A stretch of DNA of 64,000 bases. It comes from Microbacterium sp. AK009 (GTDB taxonomy: Bacteria; Actinomycetota; Actinomycetes; Actinomycetales; Microbacteriaceae). Shown here piece after piece: positions 46,588-55,699 of the stretch; the stretch's first letter is position 1; each line of letters begins with the position of its first letter. Location: NCBI RefSeq assembly GCF_013410955.1, contig NZ_JACCCG010000001.1:665605-729604 (forward strand). The letters are read 5' to 3'. Both the position numbers and the translations under genes were made by a program. The notes under the pieces are model-generated. The model was not told the origin of the DNA. It ran no database searches and saw nothing but the letters and a program-made list of their open reading frames with translations.

Positions 46588-46911
46588 ATGGCGGCGCAAT
46601 ACCGTTCCGGCGTTCCCGACAATTGGTTCGTCGATCCTGTTCAGCTGGGGGTCCCGGGCGTTCGTCGCCCCGTCGTCGAAGACGAAGAGACCCAGCTCGG
46701 CTGGCAGACCGACGCACTGTGCTCGCAGACCGATCCGGAGGCGTTCTTCCCCGAGAAGGGCGGCTCGACCCGTGATGCCAAGCGCATCTGCTCCTCGTGC
46801 GACGTGCGCACCGAGTGCCTGGAGTACGCGCTGCAGAACGACGAACGGTTCGGCATCTGGGGCGGGTTGAGCGAGCGGGAGCGCCGCAAGCTCAAGCGGC
46901 GGGCCGGCTGA
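46588..46911 (+). CDS. whiB2: WhiB-family iron-sulfur transcription factor
   Basis: A 107-aa WhiB protein. The four cluster cysteines are Cys45, Cys68, Cys71 and Cys77 in the C-x22-C-x2-C-x5-C pattern. The family turn GIWGG at 89-93 is followed by a basic helix RERRKLKRRAG for DNA contact. WhiB proteins bind a [4Fe-4S] cluster and act with the main sigma factor. The position close to manA and to zincin/DUF3499 genes matches WhiB2 (Rv3260c), which controls septation and division; the subfamily call rests on that context. Confidence 0.85.
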   Translation: MAAQYRSGVPDNWFVDPVQLGVPGVRRPVVEDEETQLGWQTDALCSQTDPEAFFPEKGGSTRDAKRICSSCDVRTECLEYALQNDERFGIWGGLSERERRKLKRRAG

Positions 46912-46912
46912 C

Positions 46913-46952
46913 GACGACAACGAGGGGATGCTACGGCGTCCCCTTCGTCGTC
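46913..46952 (+). terminator. Terminator hairpin after whiB
   Basis: GACGACAACGAGGGGA at 46913-46928 pairs with TCCCCTTCGTCGTC at 46939-46952, with a two-base bulge and a few mismatches, around a 10-nt loop. It starts two bases after the whiB stop codon. Confidence 0.6.
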
Positions 46953-46991
46953 TGCGCGGCGCGTGCGACCGGGCCCGCCGGCTTCGCCGCC

Positions 46992-47006
46992 TAGGCTGAC
47001 CAGGTC
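46992..47006 (+). promoter_or_regulatory. -10 element of the 958-aa glycosyltransferase gene
   Basis: TAGGCT at 46992-46997 ends nine bases before the ATG at 47007, implying a leaderless or nearly leaderless mRNA. Confidence 0.4.
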
Positions 47007-49883
47007 ATGCCCGCGAGAGTCCACGCCTTTCTCGTCGTGCGCCCCGACGGGCGGACGACGGCCGCCCCCCACCTGCGTCGCACGCTGGCGGCGCTGCGGC
47101 AGCAGTCCCGCCCCGTTGACGCGCTGACGATCGTGCTGTGCGGCGAGAGCGCCGGCCTGTCCGAGATCGCGGCGGCCTCCGGTGCCGAGTCGGTCATCAC
47201 CGCCCCGGCGTCCACCGGGTTCGCGGCCGCCACGGCGCTGGCCTCCCACCGGCTCGACGGCGATGCGGTCTGGCTTCTCGCACAGGACACCGCGCCCGAG
47301 CCCGAGGCGCTCCGGCAGCTCGTCGGCGCGCTGGAGCTCGCGCCGTCGGTGGCGTTCGTGGCTCCGAAGCTCGTGCGGTGGGATGACCGCAGCGAGATCG
47401 TCTCGCTCGGTGTCACGCTGACCCGGCTCGGTCGGACGGTGGGGCTGGCGGACGGCGAACTCGATCAGGGCCAGCACGATGCCCGGCAGGATGTGCTCGG
47501 CGCGGATGTGCGCGGCCTCCTCGTCCGCGCCGACGCATGGCGCGAACTCGGGGGCCTGGACCCTGGGCTCAGTGGAGCCGACGAAGGTCTCGACCTCGGC
47601 ATCCGCGCCCGCCTCGCCGGCTCCCGGGTCTCGATCGTCCCGTCGGCGCTCGTCGCCACCGAGGGCGACGGCGTCGCCGGCCTTCCCGCACCGACCACGG
47701 CGCGCCGACGTCGGCGGCGCGCCTTCGCCACCCGCGCCGCCGAACTGCATCGCCGGCTCGTCTACGCCCACCCCGCGGCGGTCTTCGCCCTCTGGCTGAC
47801 GATCCTCCCGATCGCGGTGTGGCGGACCGCCGCCCACCTGGTCACCAAGCAGCCCGAACGCGTGCTCCCCGAATGGTGGGCGACCGTGGTCGCACTCGTC
47901 CGCATCCCCCCTGTCGTGCGGGCCCGCCGCCGCATCCGTCGCACCCGCCGGGCGCCGTGGCTGCAGTTGGCCGCCCTCCGCATCTCGCAGAGCGAGCTCA
48001 GGGAGCGCCTCGACGACGCGGCCGACGCCGAGGCGGCCACTGACTCGGGTGTCTATGTGCGCCCTGACCTGCATTTCTTCACCGGCGGCGGCGCATGGCT
48101 GGTGCTCGGTGCTCTGGTTCTCTCGGTCGCAGCCTTCACCGCGCTCCTGGCCTGGCCTGTGATGGGCGGCGGTGGCCTGCTGCCGCTTCGCTCGACGCTG
48201 ACCGAACTCTGGCAAGACGCGTCCTTCGGTCGGCGCCAGCTCGGTCTCGACGTCGTCGGACCCGCCGACCCGTTCGCCACGATCCTCGCGATCATCGGGA
48301 GCCTGTGGCCGGGAGATCCCTCGCGGGCCCTGGTGCTGCTGTGGGTTCTCGCCCTCCCGCTGGCTGCCGCAGGCGGCTGGTTCGCCGCCACACGGGTCAC
48401 CGAGCGCGCGGGGCTCCGGCTGCTCGGCGGCGCGCTGTGGACGCTCTCCCCGGCGTTCCTGGCCGCCCTCACCGACGGGCGGCCGGCGGCCGTCATCCTT
48501 CATCTCCTTCTGCCGTGGCTCTTCTACGCCGGCGCCGTCGCGCATCGCTCGTGGGCAGCGGCGGGGGTCGCCTCCCTGCTTCTCGCAGCCGTGATCGCCT
48601 GCGCGCCGTCGCTGGCCCCGGCGTTCATCGCCCTGTGGGTGCTGGCGCTGCTGCTGGCCATCGTCGCGCGTTCCGGTCGCGGGACCGCGCAGCTGGTCTG
48701 GACGCTCGTTCCGACGGTGATCATGGCCGCACCACTGGTCTGGTGGCAGGGGATGGCGGGTCAGTGGTGGGCTCTCGTAGCCGACCCGGGCCTACCGTGG
48801 CCCGGCCCGCAGGTCGGTGCCGACGTGGTCGGAAGGAGCCTCCTCATCGCCGGACTGCCCTCGCCCGATGCCGGCGGATGGGCGACGATGCTCGAGGGGG
48901 TCTGGGTGTGGTGGGTGCCCCTCCTGGTCGCCCCGCTCGCCGTCCTCGCGCTCCTGGCCCCGCTCACACCGCGCTGGGCCACCGGGATCAGCCTGCTCGT
49001 CATCACCGCGCTCGGCATCGTCACCGCCTTCGTCGCGGTGGGGATCTCGGTCTCGGTCGTGCACGGGCAGAGCGTGCCGCTGTGGCCGGGGCCCGGACTG
49101 AGCCTGGCGTGGATCGGCCTCGTCGGCGGGTCACTCGTCGCCCTGGACGCCGGTTTCGCTCCGCGGATGCGCACCGCACGGGTCGCCGTCGCCGTCACCG
49201 CGGGACTGGCCATCGCCGTGCTCGCCGTCCCTCAGCTCACCGCCCTCACGCGGGGTGCGTCGGAGCTCACCAACGGACCCGACAGCACGCTCCCCGCCTT
49301 CATCGCCGCCGAGGGGGGCGACGACCCCGATATCGGAACTCTCGTGCTCACCCCGCAGAACGCCGGCGGGGTCGCCGCGGCGGTGGTGTGGGGCGAGAGT
49401 GAGACGCTCAGCGGGCAAAGCACCCTGGCGGCCACGCGAGCCACCCCCACGACCGCCGATGCGACCGTCGCGGCCCTGGCCGTGGACCTCGTCTCCACGA
49501 CCGGTGAGGGGGCGGTCGCCGAGCTCGCCGGTCGCGGGATCGGCTTCGTCGTGCTCGCGCCGGCTGCCATCCCCGAGTCCGACGCCGCCCGTGCGTTCCG
49601 ACTGGACGCCGTCCTCGCCCTCGACCAGCGGAGCGGGCTGGACAACGCCGGTGCCACCCCGAAGGGCGAGCTGTGGCGCGTGACCGGCGATGTCGCCGAG
49701 CGACCGGGTCTGCCGGCGTCCGCCGCCGACCTCTCACGCCTCATCCTGTGGGCGAACCTCGCCGTGCTCGCGATCGCGCTCCTGCTCGCCGTCCCGACGC
49801 GGGCGTCGCGGCGCGCGGCGCGGCGCACACCCCGCATCGTCGGCTTCGGCACGAGCGGCCCGGGCCCGTTGGAGGAGCGATGA
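47007..49883 (+). CDS. Membrane glycosyltransferase, GT2 domain plus multi-pass membrane part
   Basis: A 958-aa protein. The N-terminal 240 residues are a GT2-like domain with HAFLVVRPDGRT, LRQQSRPVDALTIVL, WLLAQDTAPEPEALRQL replacing the usual DDD region, and GLDPGLSGADEGLDLGIRARLAG. The remaining 700 residues contain about 12-13 hydrophobic helices and a periplasmic C-terminal domain (from about 740). This combination is found in actinobacterial wall-glycan enzymes downstream of whiB2. The variant metal site (DTAPEP) raises doubt about classical GT2 activity. It overlaps the DUF5719 gene by ATGA. Confidence 0.75.
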   Translation: MPARVHAFLVVRPDGRTTAAPHLRRTLAALRQQSRPVDALTIVLCGESAGLSEIAAASGAESVITAPASTGFAAATALASHRLDGDAVWLLAQDTAPEPEALRQLVGALELAPSVAFVAPKLVRWDDRSEIVSLGVTLTRLGRTVGLADGELDQGQHDARQDVLGADVRGLLVRADAWRELGGLDPGLSGADEGLDLGIRARLAGSRVSIVPSALVATEGDGVAGLPAPTTARRRRRRAFATRAAELHRRLVYAHPAAVFALWLTILPIAVWRTAAHLVTKQPERVLPEWWATVVALVRIPPVVRARRRIRRTRRAPWLQLAALRISQSELRERLDDAADAEAATDSGVYVRPDLHFFTGGGAWLVLGALVLSVAAFTALLAWPVMGGGGLLPLRSTLTELWQDASFGRRQLGLDVVGPADPFATILAIIGSLWPGDPSRALVLLWVLALPLAAAGGWFAATRVTERAGLRLLGGALWTLSPAFLAALTDGRPAAVILHLLLPWLFYAGAVAHRSWAAAGVASLLLAAVIACAPSLAPAFIALWVLALLLAIVARSGRGTAQLVWTLVPTVIMAAPLVWWQGMAGQWWALVADPGLPWPGPQVGADVVGRSLLIAGLPSPDAGGWATMLEGVWVWWVPLLVAPLAVLALLAPLTPRWATGISLLVITALGIVTAFVAVGISVSVVHGQSVPLWPGPGLSLAWIGLVGGSLVALDAGFAPRMRTARVAVAVTAGLAIAVLAVPQLTALTRGASELTNGPDSTLPAFIAAEGGDDPDIGTLVLTPQNAGGVAAAVVWGESETLSGQSTLAATRATPTTADATVAALAVDLVSTTGEGAVAELAGRGIGFVVLAPAAIPESDAARAFRLDAVLALDQRSGLDNAGATPKGELWRVTGDVAERPGLPASAADLSRLILWANLAVLAIALLLAVPTRASRRAARRTPRIVGFGTSGPGPLEER

Positions 49884-51322
49884 GCGATCGCCGCAGGTTC
49901 CGCTGGGCCGCCACGAGCGCCCGGATGCTGGCGGGCACGCTCGCCGCGACCGGATTCGTCGTCGGTATCGTGACCCTGTCGGCCGTGCCGTGGCCGACGG
50001 TCGACCGCGCGCCGCTGGCGCTCTCGGTCACCCCCGAGCCCGACACCGTCACCCTCGCATGCCCCGGCGGCCTGATCTCCCTCGGCCGCACCGCCGAGGA
50101 TGCGCTGGGACTGAGTCAAGCGGCCGTCGCCACGGTGACCAGCGGAGTGACCGGCGGCGGGGGACCGGATGCCGGTGCCGCCGAGCCTCGCGTCCTCGAG
50201 ACCGAGGTGCCCGACGCGGTCGGACCCGAGGCGTTCACGGCGGAGCCGGCGAACCGCGAGGCCGCGGCTCTCGCCGCCGCAGGAGCGGCGACGGTGTCGG
50301 ACCCCGACCTCTCCGGGTTCGCCGCATCGGCGTGTCGTCCGCCGCTCACGGAATCGTGGCTGGTCGGCGGGTCGGGAACGACCGGCGCGGCCGACCTCGT
50401 CATCCTCACCAACCCCGGCTCGGTCCCCGCGACCGTGCAGCTGACCCTGTTCGGCGCGTCAGGGGAGCAGCAGCCCGCCGGCGGCGCCGACATCGTGGTG
50501 CGGGCGGGGGCGCAGCGTGTCGTGCCCCTCGCGGGTCTGCTCCTGGGAGAGCAGAGCCCGGTCATCCGGGTCACCGCCACCGGGTCCCCCATCCAGGCCT
50601 CGCTCCAGACCAGCGTGACGCGTACCCTGCAGGCGGCCGGAATCGATCAGATCGGCCCGATCGTGGCGCCCTCGTCCGAGCAGGTCATCGCCGGCGTCGC
50701 CGTGCCCGCCGCGACGGAGGGTGAGGGCGCCGATGAGGGCGCCGAGACCATCGTGCGCGTCATGGCGCCCGCCGCCGACGATGCCGGCCCGATCTCGGCG
50801 ACGGTCACCGTCACCGATGCCGCGACCGGGGCGAGCATCGGGGCGCCCGTCGTCGTGCCGCTCGAGCCCGGTGTGCCGCTCGAAGCGGAGCTGACCGGTC
50901 TCACCGAGGGCGAGTACGTGGTGCGCGTCGAGGCGAACGCCCCGGTGGTGGCCGCCGCCTGGCACACGAGCGGGTTCTCGCAGGGGAGCGACTTCGCCTG
51001 GTTCACCCCGGGTCCGGCCCTCGGCGCCACGGCTCTCGTGGCGGCGCCCGCGGGCCCCGTGCCCGTGCTCACGCTCGTCAACACCGGCGAGGAGACGGCG
51101 AGTGCCTCCGTCTGGACGTTGGAGGGCGCCGTCATCCAGACCGTCGATCTGCCCGCCGGCGAGTCGGCCGTCGTGCCGCTCGAGCCCCGTACGGTCGCGG
51201 TCATCGAGACCTCGGGAGGCGTGATCCACGCGGGGCTGTCGCTGTCGGGCGACAATGCGCTCGCCGGCTACCCGGTGTGGCCGTCGGACGCGGCAGCGCC
51301 GCCGACGGTCGTCTACCCCTGA
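49880..51322 (+). CDS. DUF5719 family secreted or membrane-anchored protein
   Basis: A 480-aa protein with a basic N-terminus and one hydrophobic helix (about 17-38), then an extracytoplasmic part rich in short beta repeats (LVILTNPGSVPATVQLTLFG; RVVPLAGLLLGEQSPVIRVTA; ESAVVPLEPRTVAVIETSGG). The pattern corresponds to DUF5719, an actinobacterial family encoded next to the large glycosyltransferase. It may scaffold or stabilise that enzyme outside the membrane, an inference from fixed gene pairing and the ATGA overlap. Its function is not known. Confidence 0.75.
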   Translation: MSDRRRFRWAATSARMLAGTLAATGFVVGIVTLSAVPWPTVDRAPLALSVTPEPDTVTLACPGGLISLGRTAEDALGLSQAAVATVTSGVTGGGGPDAGAAEPRVLETEVPDAVGPEAFTAEPANREAAALAAAGAATVSDPDLSGFAASACRPPLTESWLVGGSGTTGAADLVILTNPGSVPATVQLTLFGASGEQQPAGGADIVVRAGAQRVVPLAGLLLGEQSPVIRVTATGSPIQASLQTSVTRTLQAAGIDQIGPIVAPSSEQVIAGVAVPAATEGEGADEGAETIVRVMAPAADDAGPISATVTVTDAATGASIGAPVVVPLEPGVPLEAELTGLTEGEYVVRVEANAPVVAAAWHTSGFSQGSDFAWFTPGPALGATALVAAPAGPVPVLTLVNTGEETASASVWTLEGAVIQTVDLPAGESAVVPLEPRTVAVIETSGGVIHAGLSLSGDNALAGYPVWPSDAAAPPTVVYP

Positions 51323-51343
51323 GGTGGGCTCGGCGGGAGACGC

Positions 51344-51781
51344 TCAGAGGAAGCGGAAGCGCTCCGGACCCAGGTCCCACGGGTCGCGGTCGAGGTATTC
51401 GGCGGCGGCGCGGAACACGCAGCTCTCGATCATCATGCGTCGATGCAGATCGTCGTTGCGGTGCAGGTGACCGAGGCGCTCGATGGGGATGCGGTAGAGG
51501 ATGATGCGCTTGCGGTCGCGGGAGACGACCCAGCGGGGGATGCCGTCGGCGTCGGTCGCGGGAGGCATGTCGGCCATCTCGAAGCTCACTTCGCGCAGCT
51601 CGGGCCAGGCGGAGCGGAGGAATTCGGCCACCGAGCCCACGGCGAGGTCGAACCGCTCGACCCGGGTGTCCAGCGGCGGAAGCGGTGGCCGGACCACGGG
51701 GCTGCGACCCTCGCGGCCATGTCGTCCGTGCCGGTCGGGGCGGGAGTACGCCTGCGCGCTCCGTGCTCGACGCCAGGCCAT
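51344..51781 (-). CDS. Zincin-like metallopeptidase-family protein without a clear HExxH motif
   Basis: A 145-aa protein resembling Rv3259 and relatives annotated as metallopeptidase family (PF06262). A basic N-terminus is followed by FDLAVGSVAEFLRSAWP, VSFEMADMPP, RIILYRIPIERLG and a final DLHRRMMIESCVFRAAAEYL helix. At the place where zincins have HExxH this protein has IESCV, so it is probably not an active peptidase. It converges on DUF5719 and diverges from DUF3499; this trio is conserved around whiB2 in actinobacteria. The ATG is supported by TAGGAT six bases upstream. Confidence 0.72.
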   Translation of the reverse strand: MAWRRARSAQAYSRPDRHGRHGREGRSPVVRPPLPPLDTRVERFDLAVGSVAEFLRSAWPELREVSFEMADMPPATDADGIPRWVVSRDRKRIILYRIPIERLGHLHRNDDLHRRMMIESCVFRAAAEYLDRDPWDLGPERFRFL

Positions 51782-51793
51782 GCGTTCATCCTA
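51782..51793 (-). promoter_or_regulatory. Leaderless -10 element of the zincin-like gene
   Basis: TAGGAT on the minus strand (51788-51793) ends six bases before the ATG at 51781. Confidence 0.5.
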
Positions 51794-51828
51794 CGGCGCG
51801 GCATCCGCTCGGTGTCTGAAGTCGTGAC

Positions 51829-51842
51829 TAGCGTGAGGGGCG
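51829..51842 (+). promoter_or_regulatory. -10 element of the DUF3499 gene
   Basis: TAGCGT at 51829-51834 ends eight bases before the ATG at 51843. Confidence 0.45.
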
Positions 51843-52049
51843 ATGCGCGACAGACTCTGCTCCAAGGTCGGCTGCGCCCGTGAGGCGACGTCGACACTGA
51901 CCTTCGATTACGGCGACCAGATGGCGGCCCTCGGGCCGCTCGGGCGCACCGGCGATCCCCACGCGCACGACCTCTGCGCGATCCACACCGAGCGGATGTC
52001 GGTGCCGAAGGGCTGGGTCGTCGTCCGGCACGAGACGCTGCGCGTCTGA
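51843..52049 (+). CDS. DUF3499 family protein
   Basis: A 68-aa protein matching DUF3499 (Rv3258c-like): RLCSKVGCAREATSTLTFDY at the start, DPHAHDLCAIHTERM in the middle and PKGWVVVRHETL at the end. Three cysteines and two histidines (CSKxxC, then DLCxxHxxR) form a probable metal-binding knuckle. The family is restricted to actinobacteria and lies beside whiB2 or zincin-like genes; its role is unknown. The ATG has a -10-like element eight bases upstream. Confidence 0.85.
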   Translation: MRDRLCSKVGCAREATSTLTFDYGDQMAALGPLGRTGDPHAHDLCAIHTERMSVPKGWVVVRHETLRV

Positions 52050-52124
52050 CGGGTCGGCCCGCACCGCCGCCTCCGGCGGGCGCCGCCGGAGGGCCACGCA
52101 CGTCGGTCCCGCGCAGGGCCATGG

Positions 52125-52136
52125 GAGAATGGGGCA
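52125..52136 (+). promoter_or_regulatory. Possible leaderless -10 element of ahcY
   Basis: GAGAAT at 52125-52130 ends six bases before the ATG at 52137, the same spacing as the TANNNT genes but with a weaker hexamer. Confidence 0.35.
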
Positions 52137-53645
52137 ATGGCCACTCCCACCGTCGCCGCCGCGCCCGCGGCATCCGATTCCGCCGACGCCACTGTCGACG
52201 CCCGCTCGATCGAGTACTCCGTCGCCGACCTGTCGCTCGCCCCGGCGGGGCGCCACCAGATCCGCCTCGCCGAGAACGAGATGCCCGGTCTCATGGCGCT
52301 GCGGGAGGAATTCGGTCCGTCTCAGCCGCTGAGCGGCGCCCGCATCGCCGGGTCGCTGCACATGACCGTGCAGACCGCAGTGCTGATCGAGACCCTCGTC
52401 GCCCTCGGCGCCCAGGTGCGGTGGGCCAGCTGCAACATCTTCTCCACCCAAGACGAAGCCGCCGCCGCGGTCGTCGTCGGGCCGAACGGCACGATCGACA
52501 GCCCCGCGGGGGTACCCGTGTTCGCCTGGAAGGGCGAGACGCTGAAGGAGTACTGGGCGTGCACCGACCGCATCTTCGACTGGTCGGCCGAGGGGTTCGC
52601 GGGTCCGAACCTCATCCTCGACGACGGCGGTGACGCCACGCTTCTCGTCCACAAGGGCGTCGAGTTCGAGAGGGCCGGCGCTGTGCCCGAGCCGGAGGGG
52701 CCGGCGTCGGCGGAGTACCGGATCGTCCTCGAGACGCTCCGTCGCAGCCTCGACCGCGACCCGCAGCGGTTCACCCGGATGGCCGCCGACCTCATCGGCG
52801 TCACCGAGGAGACGACCACGGGTGTGCACCGCCTCTACGAGCTCGCCGCCGCCGGCACGCTCCTCTTCCCCGCGATCAACGTCAACGACTCGGTGACGAA
52901 GTCGAAGTTCGACAACGTCTACGGCATCCGCCACTCGCTGCCGGATGGCCTGAACCGCGCGACCGATGTGCTCATCGGCGGCAAGGTCGCCTTCGTCGCC
53001 GGATACGGCGATGTGGGCAAGGGCGCCGCTGAGGCGCTGCGTGGCCAGGGAGCCCGCGTGATCGTCGGGGAGATCGACCCGATCTGCGCGCTGCAGGCCG
53101 CGATGGACGGCTTCCAGGTGGCGCGCCTGGAGTCTGTGCTCGGCCAGGTCGACCTCGTCGTGACCGGAACCGGCAACACCGGCGTCGTCACCGTCGAGCA
53201 CCTGCTGGGGCTCAAGCACTTGGCGATCGTGGCGAACGTCGGCCACTTCGACGACGAGATCGACATGGCGGGCCTGGAGTCGCTCGCGGGCGCGGAGCGC
53301 GTGGAGATCAAGCCGCAGGTGCACGAGTGGCGTCTGCCGAACGGGCGGAGCGTCCTCGTCCTCAGCGAAGGGCGCCTGATGAACCTGGGCAACGCCACGG
53401 GGCATCCGTCCTTCGTCATGAGCGCGTCGTTCACCAACCAGGTGCTCGCCCAGCTGGAGCTGTACACCCGCCCTGAGAAATACCCGACGGGCGTGTACGT
53501 GCTCCCCAAGGCGCTGGACGAGAAGGTCGCACGCCTGCACCTTCCTGCGCTGGGCGTCGAGCTCACCGAGCTCTCACCCGCGCAGGCGGCCTACATCGGC
53601 GTGCCGGTCAAGGGTCCGTACAAGCTGGATCACTACCGGTACTGA
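52137..53645 (+). CDS. ahcY: Adenosylhomocysteinase
   Basis: A 502-aa NAD-dependent enzyme splitting S-adenosylhomocysteine to adenosine and homocysteine, which keeps methylation reactions running. Signatures are [59 protein letters not shown] with the catalytic lysine and Asp, the NAD-binding [37 protein letters not shown] and the C-terminal [10 protein letters not shown]. The first 25 residues are a low-complexity extension. In mycobacteria sahH lies near this whiB2 region too. GC-rich inverted sequence just after the stop (53654-53675) may terminate it. Confidence 0.95.
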   Translation: MATPTVAAAPAASDSADATVDARSIEYSVADLSLAPAGRHQIRLAENEMPGLMALREEFGPSQPLSGARIAGSLHMTVQTAVLIETLVALGAQVRWASCNIFSTQDEAAAAVVVGPNGTIDSPAGVPVFAWKGETLKEYWACTDRIFDWSAEGFAGPNLILDDGGDATLLVHKGVEFERAGAVPEPEGPASAEYRIVLETLRRSLDRDPQRFTRMAADLIGVTEETTTGVHRLYELAAAGTLLFPAINVNDSVTKSKFDNVYGIRHSLPDGLNRATDVLIGGKVAFVAGYGDVGKGAAEALRGQGARVIVGEIDPICALQAAMDGFQVARLESVLGQVDLVVTGTGNTGVVTVEHLLGLKHLAIVANVGHFDDEIDMAGLESLAGAERVEIKPQVHEWRLPNGRSVLVLSEGRLMNLGNATGHPSFVMSASFTNQVLAQLELYTRPEKYPTGVYVLPKALDEKVARLHLPALGVELTELSPAQAAYIGVPVKGPYKLDHYRY

Positions 53646-53751
53646 GTCGGCACCGCCGCGCCGGCGCCGGCGGCGCTGCGCGGCTGAGCGGATCGAGTGA
53701 GCGGACCGGGTGAGCGGATGTCGCGGGTTCGCTCTGCGCGGATGACGCGGG

Positions 53752-54657
53752 TCACCGCTGGGGGAACCCGCGCGGTGCCGCGGTCTCACCCGCGGTGAGG
53801 GAGGCCACTCGTCGCGCCTCCAGCACGAGCGCGCGGTACTCGCGGTCGCGGCGGATGCTCGCCACCGCCCGCAGAAGCGTCTCGGGGTCGGTGGGTGGCA
53901 GCGGCGAGACGTGCACGGCCACCTCGTTCGCCAGCGACATCGCCACGCGTGCGCGGGCGGCGGGCTCGAGGTTCGCGGCGTTGCGGACGAACTGCGCGAT
54001 GCGTCGCGTGAGCGGGTCGGGCAGCCGCGCGACATCCGCGATCGTCGCCCAGCCCTCGAGCGCGGGCGGCATGCCGGGCGCAGGCGCGGGCAGGCGCGGC
54101 GTGCGGGTGCGCTCGGCATAGGTGCCGGCCAGCAGATCGCCGAGCCGCTGCGAGCGCGGGGTGAAGGCGCCCACGATGGCAGCGAGGGCCCCGACGGTGA
54201 ACCAGATCTCAAGGACGCCGACGAGGGCGCGGATGAACGCCTGCCTGAATCCGGAGGCGCCGCCGTCGCTTCGGACGATGCGCCCGCCGACGACGAGCTT
54301 TCCGACGCTGCGGCCGCGGGTGGCGGTCTCCACCACCGTGGGGAGGACGACGAGCACGAGCACGATGACCGCGATGGTGAGGATCGGGGTCACCACCGGG
54401 TCGAGGACGCCGGAGGCGGTGAGCCACCCGGCGGCGATCGCGAACAGGATGAGGATCGCGGCGCCGATGAGGACGTCGATCAGCGTGCCGAGGGCTCGGA
54501 GGAAGAAGCCGATCGGCTGCACGTCGAGGGCGACGGCCTCGCCGGTGAGGATCTCGTCCTGGTCGATCTCGACGATCTGCGGGCGGGTCGCCGCGCTGTT
54601 TCGCGGATCGGTCCCGGCGCGCGGAGAGGACGTGGTCGCCGAGCCGTCGGAGGGCAT
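53752..54657 (-). CDS. RDD-family membrane protein
   Basis: A 301-aa protein. The RDD domain starts GFFLRALGTLIDVLIGAAIL (about 50-70), with hydrophobic helices at about 55-80, 88-110 and 140-165 and the motif GRSVGKLVVGGRIVRSDGG between them. After SQRLGDLLAGTYAERT comes a soluble helical domain of about 130 residues. RDD proteins are membrane proteins of uncertain, possibly transport-related, role. It starts only 16 bp from the divergent SpoIIM-like gene, its common partner in actinobacteria. Confidence 0.8.
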   Translation of the reverse strand: MPSDGSATTSSPRAGTDPRNSAATRPQIVEIDQDEILTGEAVALDVQPIGFFLRALGTLIDVLIGAAILILFAIAAGWLTASGVLDPVVTPILTIAVIVLVLVVLPTVVETATRGRSVGKLVVGGRIVRSDGGASGFRQAFIRALVGVLEIWFTVGALAAIVGAFTPRSQRLGDLLAGTYAERTRTPRLPAPAPGMPPALEGWATIADVARLPDPLTRRIAQFVRNAANLEPAARARVAMSLANEVAVHVSPLPPTDPETLLRAVASIRRDREYRALVLEARRVASLTAGETAAPRGFPQR

Positions 54658-54660
54658 GAC

Positions 54661-54673
54661 TACAGTGAAACAC
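54661..54673 (+). promoter_or_regulatory. Leaderless -10 element of the SpoIIM-like gene
   Basis: TACAGT at 54661-54666 ends seven bases before the ATG at 54674 and starts four bases after the divergent RDD start codon. Confidence 0.5.
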
Positions 54674-55669
54674 ATGGACCTCGACGCCCTCACCGCTGCG
54701 CGGCGGGAGGAGTGGGCGCGACTGGACGAACTCAGCAGGCGCCGTCGCCTGACCGGGGCGGAGGTCGACGAGCTCGTCGACCGGTACCGCGCGGCGTCGG
54801 CGGATCTCGCCGAGATCAAGACGACGGCCGGGCGAACACCCGAGGGCGACCACGTCTCGACGATCCTCGCCCGGGCGCGGCTGCGGCTGACCGGTGGGCG
54901 GGAGAACCCGCTCCGACAGATCCCCCGGTTCTTCCTCCTGCAGCTGCCCGCAGCGCTGTACCGGCTGCGCTGGACGACGCTCGTGATCGCACTGTCCTTC
55001 ATCGCCGTCGGCGCGGTCGTGGCGTTCTGGATCTCCTCCGACCCGGCGCTCGTGGCGACGCTCGGGCCGCAGGCGCAGCTGGAGTACTACGCCGAGGAGC
55101 AGTTCACCTCGTACTACAGCGAGAACCCCGCCGCCGCCTTCGCCGGGACGGTCTGGACCAACAACGCCTGGATCGCGGCCCAGTGCGTCATGTTCGGGAT
55201 CACCGGGATCTGGCCCGTGATGGTCCTGGTGCAGAACGCCGTCGCCGTCGGCACAGCCGCAGCGATCATGCTCGCGTTCGACCGCGGCGACGTCTTCATC
55301 CTGTTCATCCTTCCGCACGGGCTGCTCGAGCTGACCTGCATCTTCGTCGCCGGCGCGGCGGGACTCCACATCTTCTGGGCGTGGGTGGCGCCCGGCCGTC
55401 GGCCGCGAGCCGAGGCGCTCGCCGCCGCGGGGCGCTCGCTCGCGACGGTGGCGATCGGCCTCGTCATCGCCCTGGCCGTCGCCGGCGTCATCGAGGGCTT
55501 CGTCACGGCGCAACCCTGGCCGTGGCCGGTGAAGATCGGCATCGGTGCGCTCGCGCTCGGCGCGTTCCTGGCCTACATGCTCGTCGTCGGCCGCCGCGCC
55601 GAGCGGCTCGGAGAGACCGGTGACATGACCGAGTTTGAAACCGGCACGCCCACGCTCGTCGCCGGCTGA
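54674..55669 (+). CDS. SpoIIM-like (stage II sporulation protein M family) membrane protein
   Basis: A 331-aa membrane protein. A helical cytosolic N-terminus (MDLDALTAARREEWARLDEL... YRAASADLAEIK) precedes five or six hydrophobic segments. The family core WTNNAWIAAQCVMFGITGIWPVM and FILPHGLLELTCIFVAGAAG, with its conserved HG.LE, is clear. The family name comes from Bacillus spore formation, but in non-sporulating actinobacteria it is a general membrane protein often paired with RDD genes and near DUF58/MoxR loci, as here. It is followed by a 476-bp repeat-filled gap. Confidence 0.85.
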   Translation: MDLDALTAARREEWARLDELSRRRRLTGAEVDELVDRYRAASADLAEIKTTAGRTPEGDHVSTILARARLRLTGGRENPLRQIPRFFLLQLPAALYRLRWTTLVIALSFIAVGAVVAFWISSDPALVATLGPQAQLEYYAEEQFTSYYSENPAAAFAGTVWTNNAWIAAQCVMFGITGIWPVMVLVQNAVAVGTAAAIMLAFDRGDVFILFILPHGLLELTCIFVAGAAGLHIFWAWVAPGRRPRAEALAAAGRSLATVAIGLVIALAVAGVIEGFVTAQPWPWPVKIGIGALALGAFLAYMLVVGRRAERLGETGDMTEFETGTPTLVAG

Positions 55670-55699
55670 GCCCCTCGCCGCGGGGCGCAGCGCGGCGAA

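Noticed and set aside
46641-48545. 634-codon minus-strand frame opposite whiB and the membrane glycosyltransferase
   Set aside because: Composition is typical of an antisense shadow; the plus-strand genes have motifs, membrane helices and promoters.
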